Shown here: one piece after another, positions 21,913 through 32,462 of the stretch
Layout: the number at the start of each line of letters is the position of its first letter
How positions within the stretch are numbered: the first letter of the stretch is position 1
Source of the DNA: Antilocapra americana
Taxonomy: Eukaryota; Chordata; Mammalia; Artiodactyla; Antilocapridae
Direction of reading: 5' to 3'
NCBI GenBank assembly: GCA_007570785.1
Contig: ML664662.1
Location: forward strand, 1,180,391-1,244,390
Length of the DNA: 64,000 nucleotides
Position numbers and translations under genes: made by a program
The notes under the pieces: generated by a model
What the model saw: only the letters and a program-made list of their open reading frames with translations
Databases searched by the model: none
What the model was told of the DNA's origin: nothing

Positions 21913-22453
21913 ACAACCTACTTGCTCCTTGGAAGGAAAGCTATGACCAACCTAGACAGCATATTAAACAACAGAGACATTACTTTACCAACAAAGGTCC
22001 ATCCAGTCAAAGCTATGGTTTTTCCAGTAGTCATGTATGGATGTGAGAGTTGGACTATAAAGAAAGCTGAGCACCGAAGAATTGATGCTTTTGAACTGTG
22101 GTGTTGGAGAAGACTCTTGAGCATCCCGTTGACTGCAAGGAGATCCAACCAGTCCATCCTAAAGGAAATCAGTCCTGAATACTCATTGGAAGGACTGATG
22201 CTGAAGCTGGTCTGCAATACTTTGGCCACCTGATGTGAAGAACTGACTCATCTGAAAAGACCCTGATGCTGGGAAAGATTGAAGGTGGGAGAGAAGGGGA
22301 AGACAGAGGATGAGATGGTTGGATGGCATCACAGATATGATGGACATGAGTTTGAGTAGGCTCCGCGAGTTGGTGATGGACAGGGAAGCCTGGCGTGCTG
22401 CAGTCCATGGGGTCACAAAGAGTCAGACATGACTGAGCGACTGAACTGAACTG
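21913..22453 (+). mobile_element. BovB (RTE) LINE 3' portion within L1
   Basis: Truncated BovB encoding the C-terminal part of the RTE reverse transcriptase protein (translations such as SCMDVRVG-like and 'LMLGKIEGG' remnants) and ending with the BovB/SINE tail 'gcgactgaactgaactga'. An AAGGACCT duplication flanks it (21905-21912 and 22454-22461). The polypeptide is interrupted by frameshifts. Confidence 0.9.
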
Positions 22454-23021
22454 AAGGACCTTCTGTATAGCACAGGGAACTCTACTCAGTAACCTGTAAT
22501 AACCTATATGGGAAAGAATCTGAAAAAGAATGGATATTATATATACATAACTGAATCACTTTGTTGTAAATCAACTATACTCTAATATTAAAAAAGTTAA
22601 AGTAAGAAAAAAAGAAGCTACTGGTCCCTCATCACCCAGATACAATGTGGAGACAGAGAAGAACAGTTCTTTTAGTGGAGTCATTCCCCTCTAGCATGGG
22701 CTAAATTGTATATCCCACTCCCAAATATACAGGCAGACCTCAGAGATACTGTGGGTTTGGTTACAGACCACTGCAATAAAGTGATTATTACAATAAAGCA
22801 AGTCACACCTATTTTTGGTTTTCCACTGCATATGACAGTTATGTTTATACTATACCATTGTCTATTAAGTGTGCAATAGCATTATGTCTTTAAAAATGTA
22901 TATATCAATGTAAAAATATGTTATTGCTAAAAAAAAAGTGAACCATCATCTGAGTCTTCAGTTTATGGTAACCTTTTTGTTGGTGGACAATCTTGCCTCA
23001 TTTTGGATGACTGCTGACTGA

Positions 23022-24720
23022 TCAGGGTGTTTGTTGCCAAAGGTTGGAGTGTCTCTGGCAATTCTCAAAATAAGACGACAATGAAGCTCTCTGCATCAGT
23101 TGACTCTTACTTTCACGAACGATTTCTCTGTAGCATGCAGGGCTGTTTGATAGCATTTTACCCACAGTAGAACTTCTTTCAAAATGTGAGTCAGTTCTCT
23201 CAAACCCTGCCACTGCTTTATCAACTAAGTTTATGTTATATTCTAAATCCTTTGTCGTCATCTCAACAATCTTCACAGCATCTCCACCAGGAGTACACTC
23301 CATCTCAAGAAACCACTTTCTTTGCTCATCCATGAAAAACAACTCCTCATCTGTTCAAGTTTTATTATCGTGAGATTGCAGCAATTCAGTCACATCTTCA
23401 GGCTCCACTTGTAATTCTAATTCTCTTGCTATTTCCACCACATCTGCCGTTCCTTCCTCCCCTGAAGTCTTGAACCCCTCGAAGTCATCCGTGAGGGTTG
23501 GAATCAACTTCTCCCAAATTCCCGTTAAGGTGATATTTTGACCTCTTCCCACAAATCATGAAAATTCTTAATAGCATCTACAATGGTGAATCTTTTCCAG
23601 AAGGTCTTCAATTGGCTTTGCCCAGATCCATGAGAGGAGGAATCACTATCTGTGGCAGCTATAGCCTTATAAAATATATTTCCTAAATAATAAGACTTGA
23701 AATGACTCCTTGATCCATGGGCTACAGAATGGATGCTGTGCTTAGCAGGCATGAAAACAACATTAATCTCATTGCACATCTCCATCAGAACTCTTGGGTG
23801 ACCAGGTACATTGTCACTGAGCAATAATATTTTCAAAGGACTCTTTTCTTCTGAGCAGTAGGTCTCAACAGTGGAGACCTTCAAATATTCAGTGAGAAAG
23901 AAAGAGAAGAAGAAAAAGTCACTCAGTCGTGTCCAACTCTTTGCGACCCCGTGGAATAGTCCACAGAATTCTCTAGAACAGAATACTGGAGTGGGTAGCC
24001 TTTCCCTTCTCCAGGGGATCTTCATCCCCAACCCAGGGATCAAACCCAGGTCTCCCACATTCCAGGCGGATTATTTACCAGCTGAGCCACAATGAAAGCC
24101 CAATACTCAGTAAACTCTGTTGTAAACACATGGGCTGTAATCCAGGTTTGTTGCTCCATTTATAGAGCAGAGGCAGAGTAGATTTAACATAATTCTTAAG
24201 GCTCCTAAGAGTTTCAAAATTGTAAATGAACAATGACTTCAAAACTTACTGGCACCAGCTGCATCATTAGCTCCTAACAAGTCAGCCTGTCCTCTGAAGC
24301 CAAGCACTCACTTCTCTCTAGCTATGAAAGTCCTAGAAGGCATCATCTTCCAAGAGAAGGCTGCTTTGTCTATACTGAATATCTGTTGCTTACTGTAACC
24401 ACTTTCATTAATGATCTTAGATTTCTGGATAACTTGCTGCAGCTTCTCCATTAGCACTTGCTGCTTCATGGTGTACTTTTGTTGTTCTGGAGACAGCCTC
24501 TTTCCTTAAACCTCATGAATGAACCTCTGCTAGCTTCACACTTTTCTTCTGCAGCTTCCTCACCTCTCTCAGCCTTCACAGAACTGAAGAGAGTCAGGGC
24601 CTTACTCTGGTTTAAGCTTTGGCTTAGGGAATGTTGTGGCTGCTTTGATCTTCTATCCAGACCACCAGAACTTTCTCCATTATCAACAATAAGGTTGTTT
24701 TGCTTTATAATTTTTTTTCC
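23022..24720 (-). pseudogene. Tigger1 transposase relic (TIGD1-like)
   Basis: Reverse-strand fragments resemble the pogo-superfamily transposase and its domesticated relative TIGD1. Reading from the N-terminal side: a segment at 24466-24712 ([20 protein letters not shown] and [12 protein letters not shown] residues), a stretch with the FSIDKAAF motif holding the first catalytic Asp (codon 24368-24370), a piece with [11 protein letters not shown] holding the second Asp (23813-23815), a shifted frame with MDQGVIS holding the third Asp (23713-23715) behind an in-frame stop, then segments at 23355-23552 and 23022-23342 ([32 protein letters not shown], cut here). All three DDD codons survive but frameshifts, stops and a SINE insertion at 23894-24101 prevent any product. 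I see no N-terminal HTH clearly. It is a dead copy, not a domesticated gene. Confidence 0.9.
23894..24101 (-). mobile_element. Bov-tA SINE inside Tigger1
   Basis: Reverse Bov-tA1-type SINE: 'agtcactcagtcgtgtccaac', 'ggagtgggtagcctttccc', B-box complement 'ggatcaaacccagg', 'accagctgagccac'. Imperfect duplications AATATTCAGT and AATACTCAGT lie at 23884-23893 and 24102-24111. Confidence 0.92.
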
Positions 24721-24834
24721 AGTTTGCTTGTTTGTTTTGCCACACCATGTGGCAAGTGGGATCTTACTTCCCCAACCATGCCCCCTGCAGTGGAAGTGTG
24801 GAGTCTTAACCCCTGGACTGCCAGGGAAGTCTGG
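24713..24834 (-). mobile_element. CHR-2-type SINE inside Tigger1
   Basis: Reverse CHR SINE: T-rich tail at 24713-24719, 'ggcaagtgggatcttacttccccaacc', 'cctgcagtggaagtgtggagtcttaacc', ending 'gactgccagggaagtc'. It splits the N-terminal transposase relic. Confidence 0.88.
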
Positions 24835-25844
24835 CTTTCTTATCATTTGTGTTCCCTGGAGTAGCATTTCTAATTTCCTTCAAGAACTTTTCTTTTGCAT
24901 TCACAACTTGGTTAACTGTTTGGTGCAAGAAGCCTACCTTCTGACCTGACCTATCTCGGCTTTTGATGTGCCTTCCACACTAACTTCATCGTTTCTAGCT
25001 TTTGATTTAAAGTAAGAAAGGTATAGCCCTTCCTTCCACTTGAACATTTAGAAGCCACTGTAGGGTTATTAATCGGCCTAATTTTGATATTGTTGTCTCA
25101 GGGAATAGGGAAGCCCAAAGAGGAGAAAGGGGATGGGGGAATGGCTGGATGGTAGAGGGGGAGTCAGCACACACACTGGTTAAGCTCATGATCTTATATT
25201 GTCACGGTTGTTGGCACTCCCAACAATGACAATAGTAACACCAAACACAGATCACCACAACAAATATAATAACAATGAAAAAGTCATACATATTGCAAGA
25301 ATTACCAAAATTTGACTCAGAGAAACGAAGTGAGTAGATGCTGTTAGAAATATCGCACCAATAGACTGCTCGACCAAGGGTTGTTACAAACCTTCAAGTT
25401 TTAAAAAAATCACAACTTCCACAAGGCACAATAAAGCAAACACAATAAAATGAGGTATGGTTGTATGTTGAAGTCCTAAACCCCCAGTACTTCAGAAAGT
25501 GATCTTATTCGGGTATAAGGTTTTACAGAGGTAATCACATTAAAATGAAGTCATTAGACTGGGCCCTAGTCCAGTATGACTTGCGTCCTTATAAAAAGGG
25601 GAAATTAGGAGAAAGACACACACCAAGGAATGCCAAAGACTGCCAGCAAACTTCTAGAACCTAGGCAAGAGGCCTGAAACAGATTCTCCCTGATACCCTC
25701 AGAAGGAACCAACCCTGCCCACACCTTGATCTTGGACTTCTAGCCCCCAGAACAATGGGACGATATTAATACATTTCTGTCATTTATACCACTCTCACTC
25801 TATGGTACTTTGTTATGGCAACCCTGGGAAACTAGTATGCCCTC

Positions 25845-26389
25845 TTTCAAGGATGTTGCTACCTTGTCACCTTATATACTGGCAGAAATTAGCCCCCTAG
25901 TTCAGAAATATAGGGGAAAAGTGACAGAAGGCAGTTTTTTACACACACCCCCATCTCATCTCTGACACTTTCCCCAGATGGGCTAAAATGTCTTGTTGCT
26001 GATAAAAGGCCATCTAGAACTGAAAAGTCCTAGACAAAGGCTTCCAGAATCATAAAGTAATTTTTCCTTTCATGGCTGAATGAATGGATGAGTGAATGAA
26101 TGAAGTAAAAAATCGCTAACGCCCTTAGCCTTGCTCTAAATAGAAGTTTTGCTGCTTATGAAATTTTGGCCCACCACAAATTTTGATAGAAAACTAAGTA
26201 CCAGAAAACTAAAAAGTATACTGACTCTGCTGACATGAACAGGTGGAGTGAGTGGTGGTCCCTTTGGATTAAGGAACAAATGGATTCAAGGACAGTTACA
26301 GGAATCCAACCTGCTCACCAATAGAGTGACCTCACCAATAGTCTGTGTTTCCCTTACTCTTTCTCCTCCCTGCCTTACTGCAAATCTTC
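25845..26389. other. unique non-coding stretch
   Basis: A short (GAAT)n tract at 26079-26103 is the only simple repeat; nothing else recognised. Confidence 0.45.
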
Positions 26390-27125
26390 TTTGAAGTATC
26401 ATGTTATCAGTGTACAGCTCAATGAATTTCTACAAAGTAAACTCGTATGTTCTTCAGTACTGAGGTAAAGATACAGACTATTACCAGCACCCCAGATGGC
26501 TCTTTCTTGCCTCCCAGTCACGAGGTAACTACTTTTCTCATTTCTGTCCCCACAGATTACTTTAGCCTGGTTTTAAGTTGTATGTAAATGAAATTATACA
26601 GAATTCAGTCTTTATTATCTGTCTTCTTTCACTCCACATTCTGTATGTGAGAATTGTCTATATAGCATACAAAGTAGCAGACTGTCTTTTTTCATTGCTG
26701 CATAATATTCCATAACATAAATACAACATGCTTTGTTTATCCTTTCTACTTCTGATGAATATTTGGGTAGTCCCTAGTTTTTGGCTAATGGAATAGTGTG
26801 ATGAACATTATTTTTCAGGTCTTCTGGTGAACATAAGTGTTCATCTGTGAGTTTTTCCCCAGGAGGGGAACTGCTGGGTCACAGGGTGGGCATCTGTTTT
26901 AGTGGTTACCATTTAGTTTTCTATAATGGTCGTGCCAAGTTCTAGCCTATCAGTGGCCTATGAAGTTCCAGTTGCTCCCCATGCTTACTGGCACTTAGTG
27001 TTAGTTTTGATTCATTTTGATGTATTAGTCATTCTGATGGGTATACTACAATCTCAGAGTGGTTTGAATTTCCATTTCCTGGATGACCAAGGTTGTTGAG
27101 CATCTTTTCCTGTACATGTTGACTT
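26390..27125 (-). mobile_element. ancient L1M fragment
   Basis: Reverse L1 3' UTR/ORF2: 'acagctcaatgaatttctacaaag', 'ttgctgcataatattcc', 'ggaactgctgggtcacagg', 'aatttccatttcctggatgacc' and 'gagcatcttttcc'. Divergence indicates an old L1M subfamily. Confidence 0.8.
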
Positions 27126-27959
27126 CCTCCTTTCGATCATTAGCCCATTCCTCCCTCCCTCATTTCTCTCTCTTAAAGCCCTCCCTTTTCTTAAGAGCCA
27201 GCTGCCCAAGCACAGGGAGAGGGGCTTTTTTGGAGTTTAGCAAAGGCAACTACATCCCCCTCTGCCCATGTCCTAGCTCCCTTATGGTCTCCAAGTGCCA
27301 AAGACATTTAATGTCACTGCCCCAATACAGACGGGCCCCAGCAGGGCTCTTGTACATGCAGATAGGAATGCAGTTTCCTTATTCAGGCCTTGCCCGGTCT
27401 GCCTACCTTGCAGAATTATTTTTCATTACATAAGACTCTGCAAAAGGCCTTGAGTTGCTGAGAGGAAAGGTGCTGCATAAAATGCAAGGTAACAAAAGCA
27501 TTGATAGCAAAGAATGGGAGGAAATCCATCACGCCCTTGTCAGTGGAAGGTTGCTGGCAGACTCATCCCCACCTTAACCTAAAAAGCAAGCTCTGCAGGC
27601 TCTAGACAGCCTCCTGACCCCCAGCCTGGCCAAACACTCAATAATTCGCCTATCAATTAAGTCCGAGGAGAAGGCTATGAGAAGCTGGAGGAGACAGGAT
27701 GTGAGCAAGAAAGAGGGAAAAAGGCAGGCAATTGAGCAGAAATTGTTGGTTTGTCTAAGGCCTCTCGGATTAACCTTATCCTAGCTCTCCCAAATGACTC
27801 ACTAAGAACTGCTCAGTCTGTCCATCCATGAAATGGGCCTAACTGAACCAAATGGTACTTCTACTTTGCAGACTTCAAAAAGTTAACTTTCATAAAAGCT
27901 TAAAGCACTTGCAGTTACAGAAGGCAGCAAGGAGGCAAAACCAAGATGTTCAGCTGAAT
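27126..27959. other. unique non-coding stretch
   Basis: No repeat recognised. The segment 27630-27665 carries AATAATTCG and TCAATTAAG homeodomain-type motifs. A 116-codon forward frame (27083-27433) starts inside L1M and has no domain. Confidence 0.5.
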
Positions 27960-28525
27960 CCAACCCTAAGAAAACATCAAGCAAACCCAAATTGAGTGAC
28001 ATTTTGCAAAATGGTCCTATACTTTTCAAAACTGTCAGCATCAGTAACAACAAAGGTCAGGCTAAGGAGACCTGGTGCAGGCTGAAAGGGAATGAAGTGA
28101 CCAGGTGGCCAGAGACCATATGTGATCCTGGATTAAACTCTGGAGCAGAAAAATTACTAAAAGGGACATTTCAGGACAACTGGTGAAATTTGAATATGTG
28201 CTCTGTTTTAGATAATAGTATTGCATTGATATTAAATTTCCTGAATGTGATCACTGTACTAGGATGATGTAAGCAAATGTCTTTGTTCTTTGGAGAATCA
28301 CACTCAAGATTTAGGAGTCAAGGACCCAATGTCTGTAACTGATTGAAATTATTCCATCAAAATAATCAGCGTGTGTATATATAGAGAGAGAGACAGAAAA
28401 TGGTAGAATGTCAACAATGGGTGAATCTGGGTGAAGTGTATATGGAAGTTTGTGGCTCTATTCCTATAATTTCAAATCTGTAGATTTGAAATATTTTCAA
28501 ACTAAAGTTTTGAAAAACATACACA
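27960..28525 (+). mobile_element. ancient L1M 3' UTR
   Basis: Forward old L1 3' end: 'acattttgcaaaatggtcc', 'gtgatcctggattaaactctggagcag', 'aaagggacatttcaggacaactgg', 'taaatttcctgaatgtgatcac', then 'caacaatgggtgaatctgggtg' and a terminal 'gaaatattttcaaactaaag'. It contains a perfect dyad at 28469-28492. Confidence 0.75.
28469..28492. other. perfect 11-bp inverted repeat
   Basis: ATTTCAAATCT (28469-28479) and AGATTTGAAAT (28482-28492) around the 2-base centre GT, within the L1M 3' UTR. Confidence 0.75.
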
Positions 28526-30944
28526 CGAGATGTACAGGTCAGATTTAACAGTGGATCCCAGGTCGGCACAAGAAGCCTGTGATTTCAGAGGGATGGTGGC
28601 GGGGAGGTGTAAGTCCGCGAAACAGGTGAATCTGATGGTTCCCTAGCCTCCAACCTGCTAAACAAACCCGAATCTAACTCACATGTCCACCTTCAAGAAG
28701 GGGGAATTCATCCACAATTCATGGCAAAATCTTCACCATTCTAGAAACAGATTTTTTGGATGGAGTCATGTGTTCCACTGCTGTGTAAGCTAATTCGGTT
28801 AGGGGCTTCCTTCCTCTTAAGAATGCAACCCTTCAGCAGGTCTGTCCTTTTACAGCTAGAGTTACTTCCCACTGGTCCATAGCCTGCTGTACTGGTTACT
28901 GAATGTTTTGAATATCATCTCTGGCTGGGAGGAATAGTTCCTCGCTACTAGAGGTTGTGTACCTGCATGTGATGCCTGGAACTGCAGCAGCCTTTTTGAG
29001 ACCAGTTGGAGGTTGACATTGACACATGAACCCAGAAAGGCAGAGCTGAGAGGATCAGAGAAGAGAGAGCCTAGAAGTATGGTCTTGGGGATCTTCTTGT
29101 GTTGGGAGTTTCTGTCACTTGCAGCCAATAGCATCCTAAGACGGCAGCCTAGACATAATTTGAGCCCTTTGAAAGGTCCCCCCCTAACTGAGGGCAGTTG
29201 GAACAGAAAGGCCTGCCTATCTCAACACACAATCACCCACTATCAGAGTTTAAGTAGAATGGGGTATGGGCATGAGCTGGTAAATGAGGCCCCCGTGGTA
29301 TGGCCCAAGACATCTTAGGGCATATGCATGAGCTAGAGGTCTGGGGCACTCTCTCCTCCTGTCAAGAAGAGACCACTAGAAAAGCAGAATCTCTTAACAG
29401 GTTTCATGGAGTAACCAAGGACCAAGAGATCCTGCTAGGAGTCTGGGAGGCAGGGCAACAGAATATGGAGTGGGGACTCCTATGGGAGGAGCATAAACCA
29501 AGGTAGAGGTTGTCTCCACAGAGCACTCTGCGTTGCCATAACAGTCACAATTATGCAAAAGCTTTCAGTCTGAATACTATTCTGAATTCCCCAGTGTTCA
29601 CTAAGATGCACTGTCTCACTCCTTCCTCATAGAACCACAGATCACAGCCTGCTAGGGTATTCGGAAGCCCGAGAGGTGACTACACAGAAATTCAAAGAGG
29701 TCAAGTCACTTCCTCCACAGAGGGTCAACCAACCTGCTAACTTGGTCTGGCCTCGATGAACTAAGTACCTCCATGTGTCTCTTCAGCCCTGGAAAGCACA
29801 AGGGGGTCCCAGAAGTTGACCTTGTGTTTCTGAAGTTGCCTCTTCTCCCTTCCTCCTGCTCTGTGCTGTCCAGCACAGGGTAAATGCATGTACCACTTGT
29901 CCCCACCAGCACCTTTGTTTTGGCCCAAACCTGACCTTGACTTAGAAGTTGGCATTCTTCATGGAACTCACAGAGAATCCACTGGCTCCCAAAGCATTCG
30001 TGTGCCATGCGGGCTGCAATGAGGAATTTGTGGGAAGGTGGAGGAGCAGGGCTATGTGGCATGTAGGGGGGGAGAGGGGGGACACCTTTCACCTGGAATT
30101 TAGCATGGAGGCGTGAGAGGCAGAGGCGTTGAGCATGTCCCACGGCAAAGGGACTAGAAATTCTCATCATAAATCAGACTGTTATAACCACCTTGGAGGC
30201 CACCAACCGGCAGCTTCGGGACACAGTGACTATCCTGGGATGCTCACTGGTGCAGAGTAGGTCAAAGGTACTGTGAGCTTAAGATCCTAGGATCAACTCT
30301 TGGTCAAGGGCAGGAGGAATTCGGTGTATAAATAGCACAATTTTGCTGCTCTTGGGTTGACAACTCCAGAGTAGCTCTTGCAGAGTCTCCTGGGGGCTCC
30401 AGCATGACTAAGCCCCCACATGCCCACCTGCTCCTCAGCTTACCCTTCACTGGTTTCCTGTCCCTCCCCCTCAGTGTGCTTCCTGAGGTCACCTCCCAAA
30501 TGAACTCCCTGTCCCCAAGTCTTTACTTTTAGGCTCTGCTTTTAGAAGGAAGCCAGATTCAGACCACGTCAAAGGTCCGCCCTTCCTGACAACTGCCAAT
30601 GGCGCCTTCCTCTTTCCCCTCTCCCTCCCTGGCCCCAGTCATCTTATCCTCAGTGTCTTTTCTCATGGATCTTGCTCCCAGCCCACATGACCTCCTGAGA
30701 GCAAATCTTGTACTGCCCAGATTCTGTGTCCCTGCTCTGCTCACCCCCATTACAATTACCCCCATTACAAGGTCCAGTGGAGTTTATCCAGTAATTTGGG
30801 GAGATAGGTAAGTCTATCCCAAGATCTGGATTTAACCCAGGGGAAGGAATAAGGGAACAAAATAGCGGTACTCATATTATTTGCTCTTACTGAACAGCAT
30901 CTCTCATAATACCCGGCAGATTCAAGCCGGCCACTTCTGCTTTT
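28526..30944. other. mostly unique stretch with minor decayed repeat
   Basis: About 2.4 kb without a clear transposon. The part near 28985-29140 ends 'gggagtttctgtcacttgcagccaatagcatcc', a phrase common at the end of an old mammalian LTR. A 14-bp sequence is tandemly doubled at 30745-30771 (cccccattacaatta). The 154-codon reverse frame at 29706-30170 has no domain. Confidence 0.45.
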
Positions 30945-31440
30945 ACACTCCTCCCATTGAGAGAAGAGAGGCTAGGCTCCTGTCCTACCCCCTTTGATCT
31001 GGGTGGCTTCTGTGACTTCTTTGATGAATAGAATATGGCAGAAGGGAAATGTGCCACTTTGGGTGCTCAGGCTTCAAGCAATTGGCAGCACTTCCTGTCT
31101 CTTGGAACACTCAATCTTACAGCCGCCATGTGCAAAGTCACAGTCATCTACTGGAGAGAACCTGAGTGACATAAAGAGGGAGTGCAGGTCAGCGACCCAA
31201 GCCTTCTAGCCTTTCCTGCCCAGGTACCCAACTTGGTCCACCTTGACCTTCCAGAACAACTAGGCTGCCAGTGAATACCACTGAGTAATTGCAGCCATGT
31301 GACAAGGAGCCAAAGAATCACCCAGCTGAGCCCTACATGAATTCTGACCCCTGAAGTTGTAAGATATAATAAAATGGTTTTCTTTGGAAGCCACTAGGTT
31401 GGGGGACTATTATCCAGTGATAGATCACAGGAACAGTAGG
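30945..31440 (+). mobile_element. old LTR-like mammalian repeat
   Basis: Forward copy of the family seen at 6240 and 56527: 'actcctcccattgagag', 'gatctgggtggcttctgtgac', 'gaatagaatatggcagaagg', 'gaatcacccagctgagccc', 'taataaaatgg'-type signal and 'agccactaggttggggg'. Confidence 0.6.
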
Positions 31441-31634
31441 CAATGAAGAAAGGTTTCCTGAATGAAAGAGTGAAGGAAGGATGGGGAAGGAGGGTGCCCA
31501 GAGGAGCTGAGGGAGAAGAAGACAGTTCCCAATTCTCAGGAGGCTGTACTGGGGCTGATTAAATGTCAAGTACTTGCCATGCTCATAGCCCCATTTTCAG
31601 GAGAGGCAGGTTTTGCATAAGCTGCCACCTATGT

Positions 31635-31759
31635 CAGAAAAGGCAATGGCAACCCACTCCAGTACTCTTGCCTGGAAAATCCCATGGATAGAGGAGCCTG
31701 GTGGGCTGCTGTCTATGGGATCACACAGAATTGGACACGACTGAAGCAATTTAGCAGCA
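31635..31759 (+). mobile_element. 5'-truncated Bov-tA SINE with target duplication
   Basis: From 'cagaaaaggcaatggcaacc' to 'gacacgactgaagcaatttagc'; the tRNA head is missing. GCCACCTATGT flanks it exactly (31624-31634 and 31760-31770). Confidence 0.92.
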
Positions 31760-31770
31760 GCCACCTATGT

Positions 31771-32221
31771 TCCACATCATCCAACTCTGTTCTCTTGTTA
31801 CCATTGACTGGGTCAGGATTCAGCATCCCAGGAAAGACAGGTGGTATCCTGGCTTGAGAACTCTGTCTGGCCCAAGCAAGGCTGGTGGGTCCATGTAGTG
31901 TGGTGTGGAGCCCACCCGATCAGACCAAGGTGTCCAGATCCAGTTCTGGGCACCTTGAGAGCAAGCGGTGGAAGCCAAGACAAGTTGGGTCTAGAGAATG
32001 GAGGTGGCCCCAGAATCTGAAGCACCCAAGGACAAGAGAGATGACAAGTGTGGCCTCTGCTGTGGCTGTTTCCAGAACCAAGGCAGCAGATCTTGCTCAT
32101 GCTTGGCCCTCCAGGGGCTCCCATAAACTCTCACACCTGTGCTAGCCTCTTTGCATCTCATTCTGCCTTGCAACCCAAGAACACCTAACAGGATGGAAAA
32201 ATCAAGTGAATAGCATGTCTG
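31771..32221. other. unique non-coding stretch
   Basis: Nothing recognised; overlapping 80-100-codon frames on both strands have no domains. Confidence 0.45.
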
Positions 32222-32235
32222 CATGTATATGCTTC

Positions 32236-32448
32236 TAGCCTTGCCACTGGCTCAGCAGTAAAGAATCTGCCTGCCAATGCAGGAGATGTGAGAGGTGCAG
32301 GTTTGATCCCTGATTGGGAAGATTCCCTGGAGGAGGAAATGGCAGCTCACTCCAGTATTCTTGCCTGAAGAATCCCATAGACAGAAGAGCCTGGCAGGTT
32401 ACAGTCCGTGGGGTTGCGAAGAGTCGGACATACTGAGCACACACACAA
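32236..32448 (+). mobile_element. Bov-tA SINE with 14-bp target duplication
   Basis: Full-length unit with tRNA-like head ('ctcagcagtaaagaatctgcc'), B-box 'ggtttgatccc', body 'cactccagtattcttgcc' and BovB-like 3' tail. CATGTATATGCTTC is exactly duplicated (32222-32235 and 32449-32462), implying a relatively young insertion. Confidence 0.95.
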
Positions 32449-32462
32449 CATGTATATGCTTC

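Larger units (their letters stand above)
20374..22611 (+). mobile_element. L1 LINE, 5'-truncated, with nested insertions
   Basis: Forward L1 ORF2 and 3' UTR: ORF2 3' half from 'accctgaatagccaaagcaa' through 'aactcaaaatagattaaagacctaaatgt', 'ctcatgcagctcaatattg', 'gaatggataaagatgatgtggtac', then the 3' UTR 'gtatagcacagggaactctac' and 'aaatcaactatac'. A near-perfect duplication AAGAAGCTA(T/C)TG flanks it (20362-20373 and 22612-22623). Internal stops and frameshifts destroy ORF2. It is interrupted by an antisense L1 piece (about 21326-21455) and by BovB (21913-22453). Confidence 0.9.
22730..25463 (-). mobile_element. Tigger1 DNA transposon, near full length
   Basis: Terminal inverted repeat begins CAGGCAGACCTCAGAGATA at 22730 and the opposite end reads ...TGAGGTATGGTTG to 25463. 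The pogo/Tigger-typical TA target duplications are at 22728-22729 and 25464-25465. The element occupies 2734 bp; removing two SINE insertions of about 210 and 120 bp leaves roughly 2400 bp, the known Tigger1 size. The transposase remnant runs on the reverse strand. Confidence 0.93.
22692..25839 (+). mobile_element. MLT1A0-like LTR split by Tigger1
   Basis: The first 38 bases (22692-22729, 'agcatgggctaaattg' and on) and the last 376 (25464-25839) join into one MaLR LTR: 'tgttgaagtcctaaaccccc', 'cttataaaaaggggaaatt', 'accttgatcttggacttctagcc', 'tactttgttatggcaacc'. A 5-bp duplication CCCTC flanks the pair (22687-22691 and 25840-25844), as expected for this retroviral LTR class. It is non-coding and has no internal region. 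Confidence 0.88.

Noticed and set aside
23525..24058. Single 177-codon reverse protein with a transposase-like half
   Set aside because: A chimera of Tigger1 transposase and a SINE inserted in it, broken at both ends; not a gene.
24458..24949. 163-codon forward frame
   Set aside because: Antisense translation of the Tigger1 transposase relic and an embedded SINE.
29706..30170. 154-codon reverse open frame
   Set aside because: No domain, no context; within a stretch of overlapping frames on both strands.
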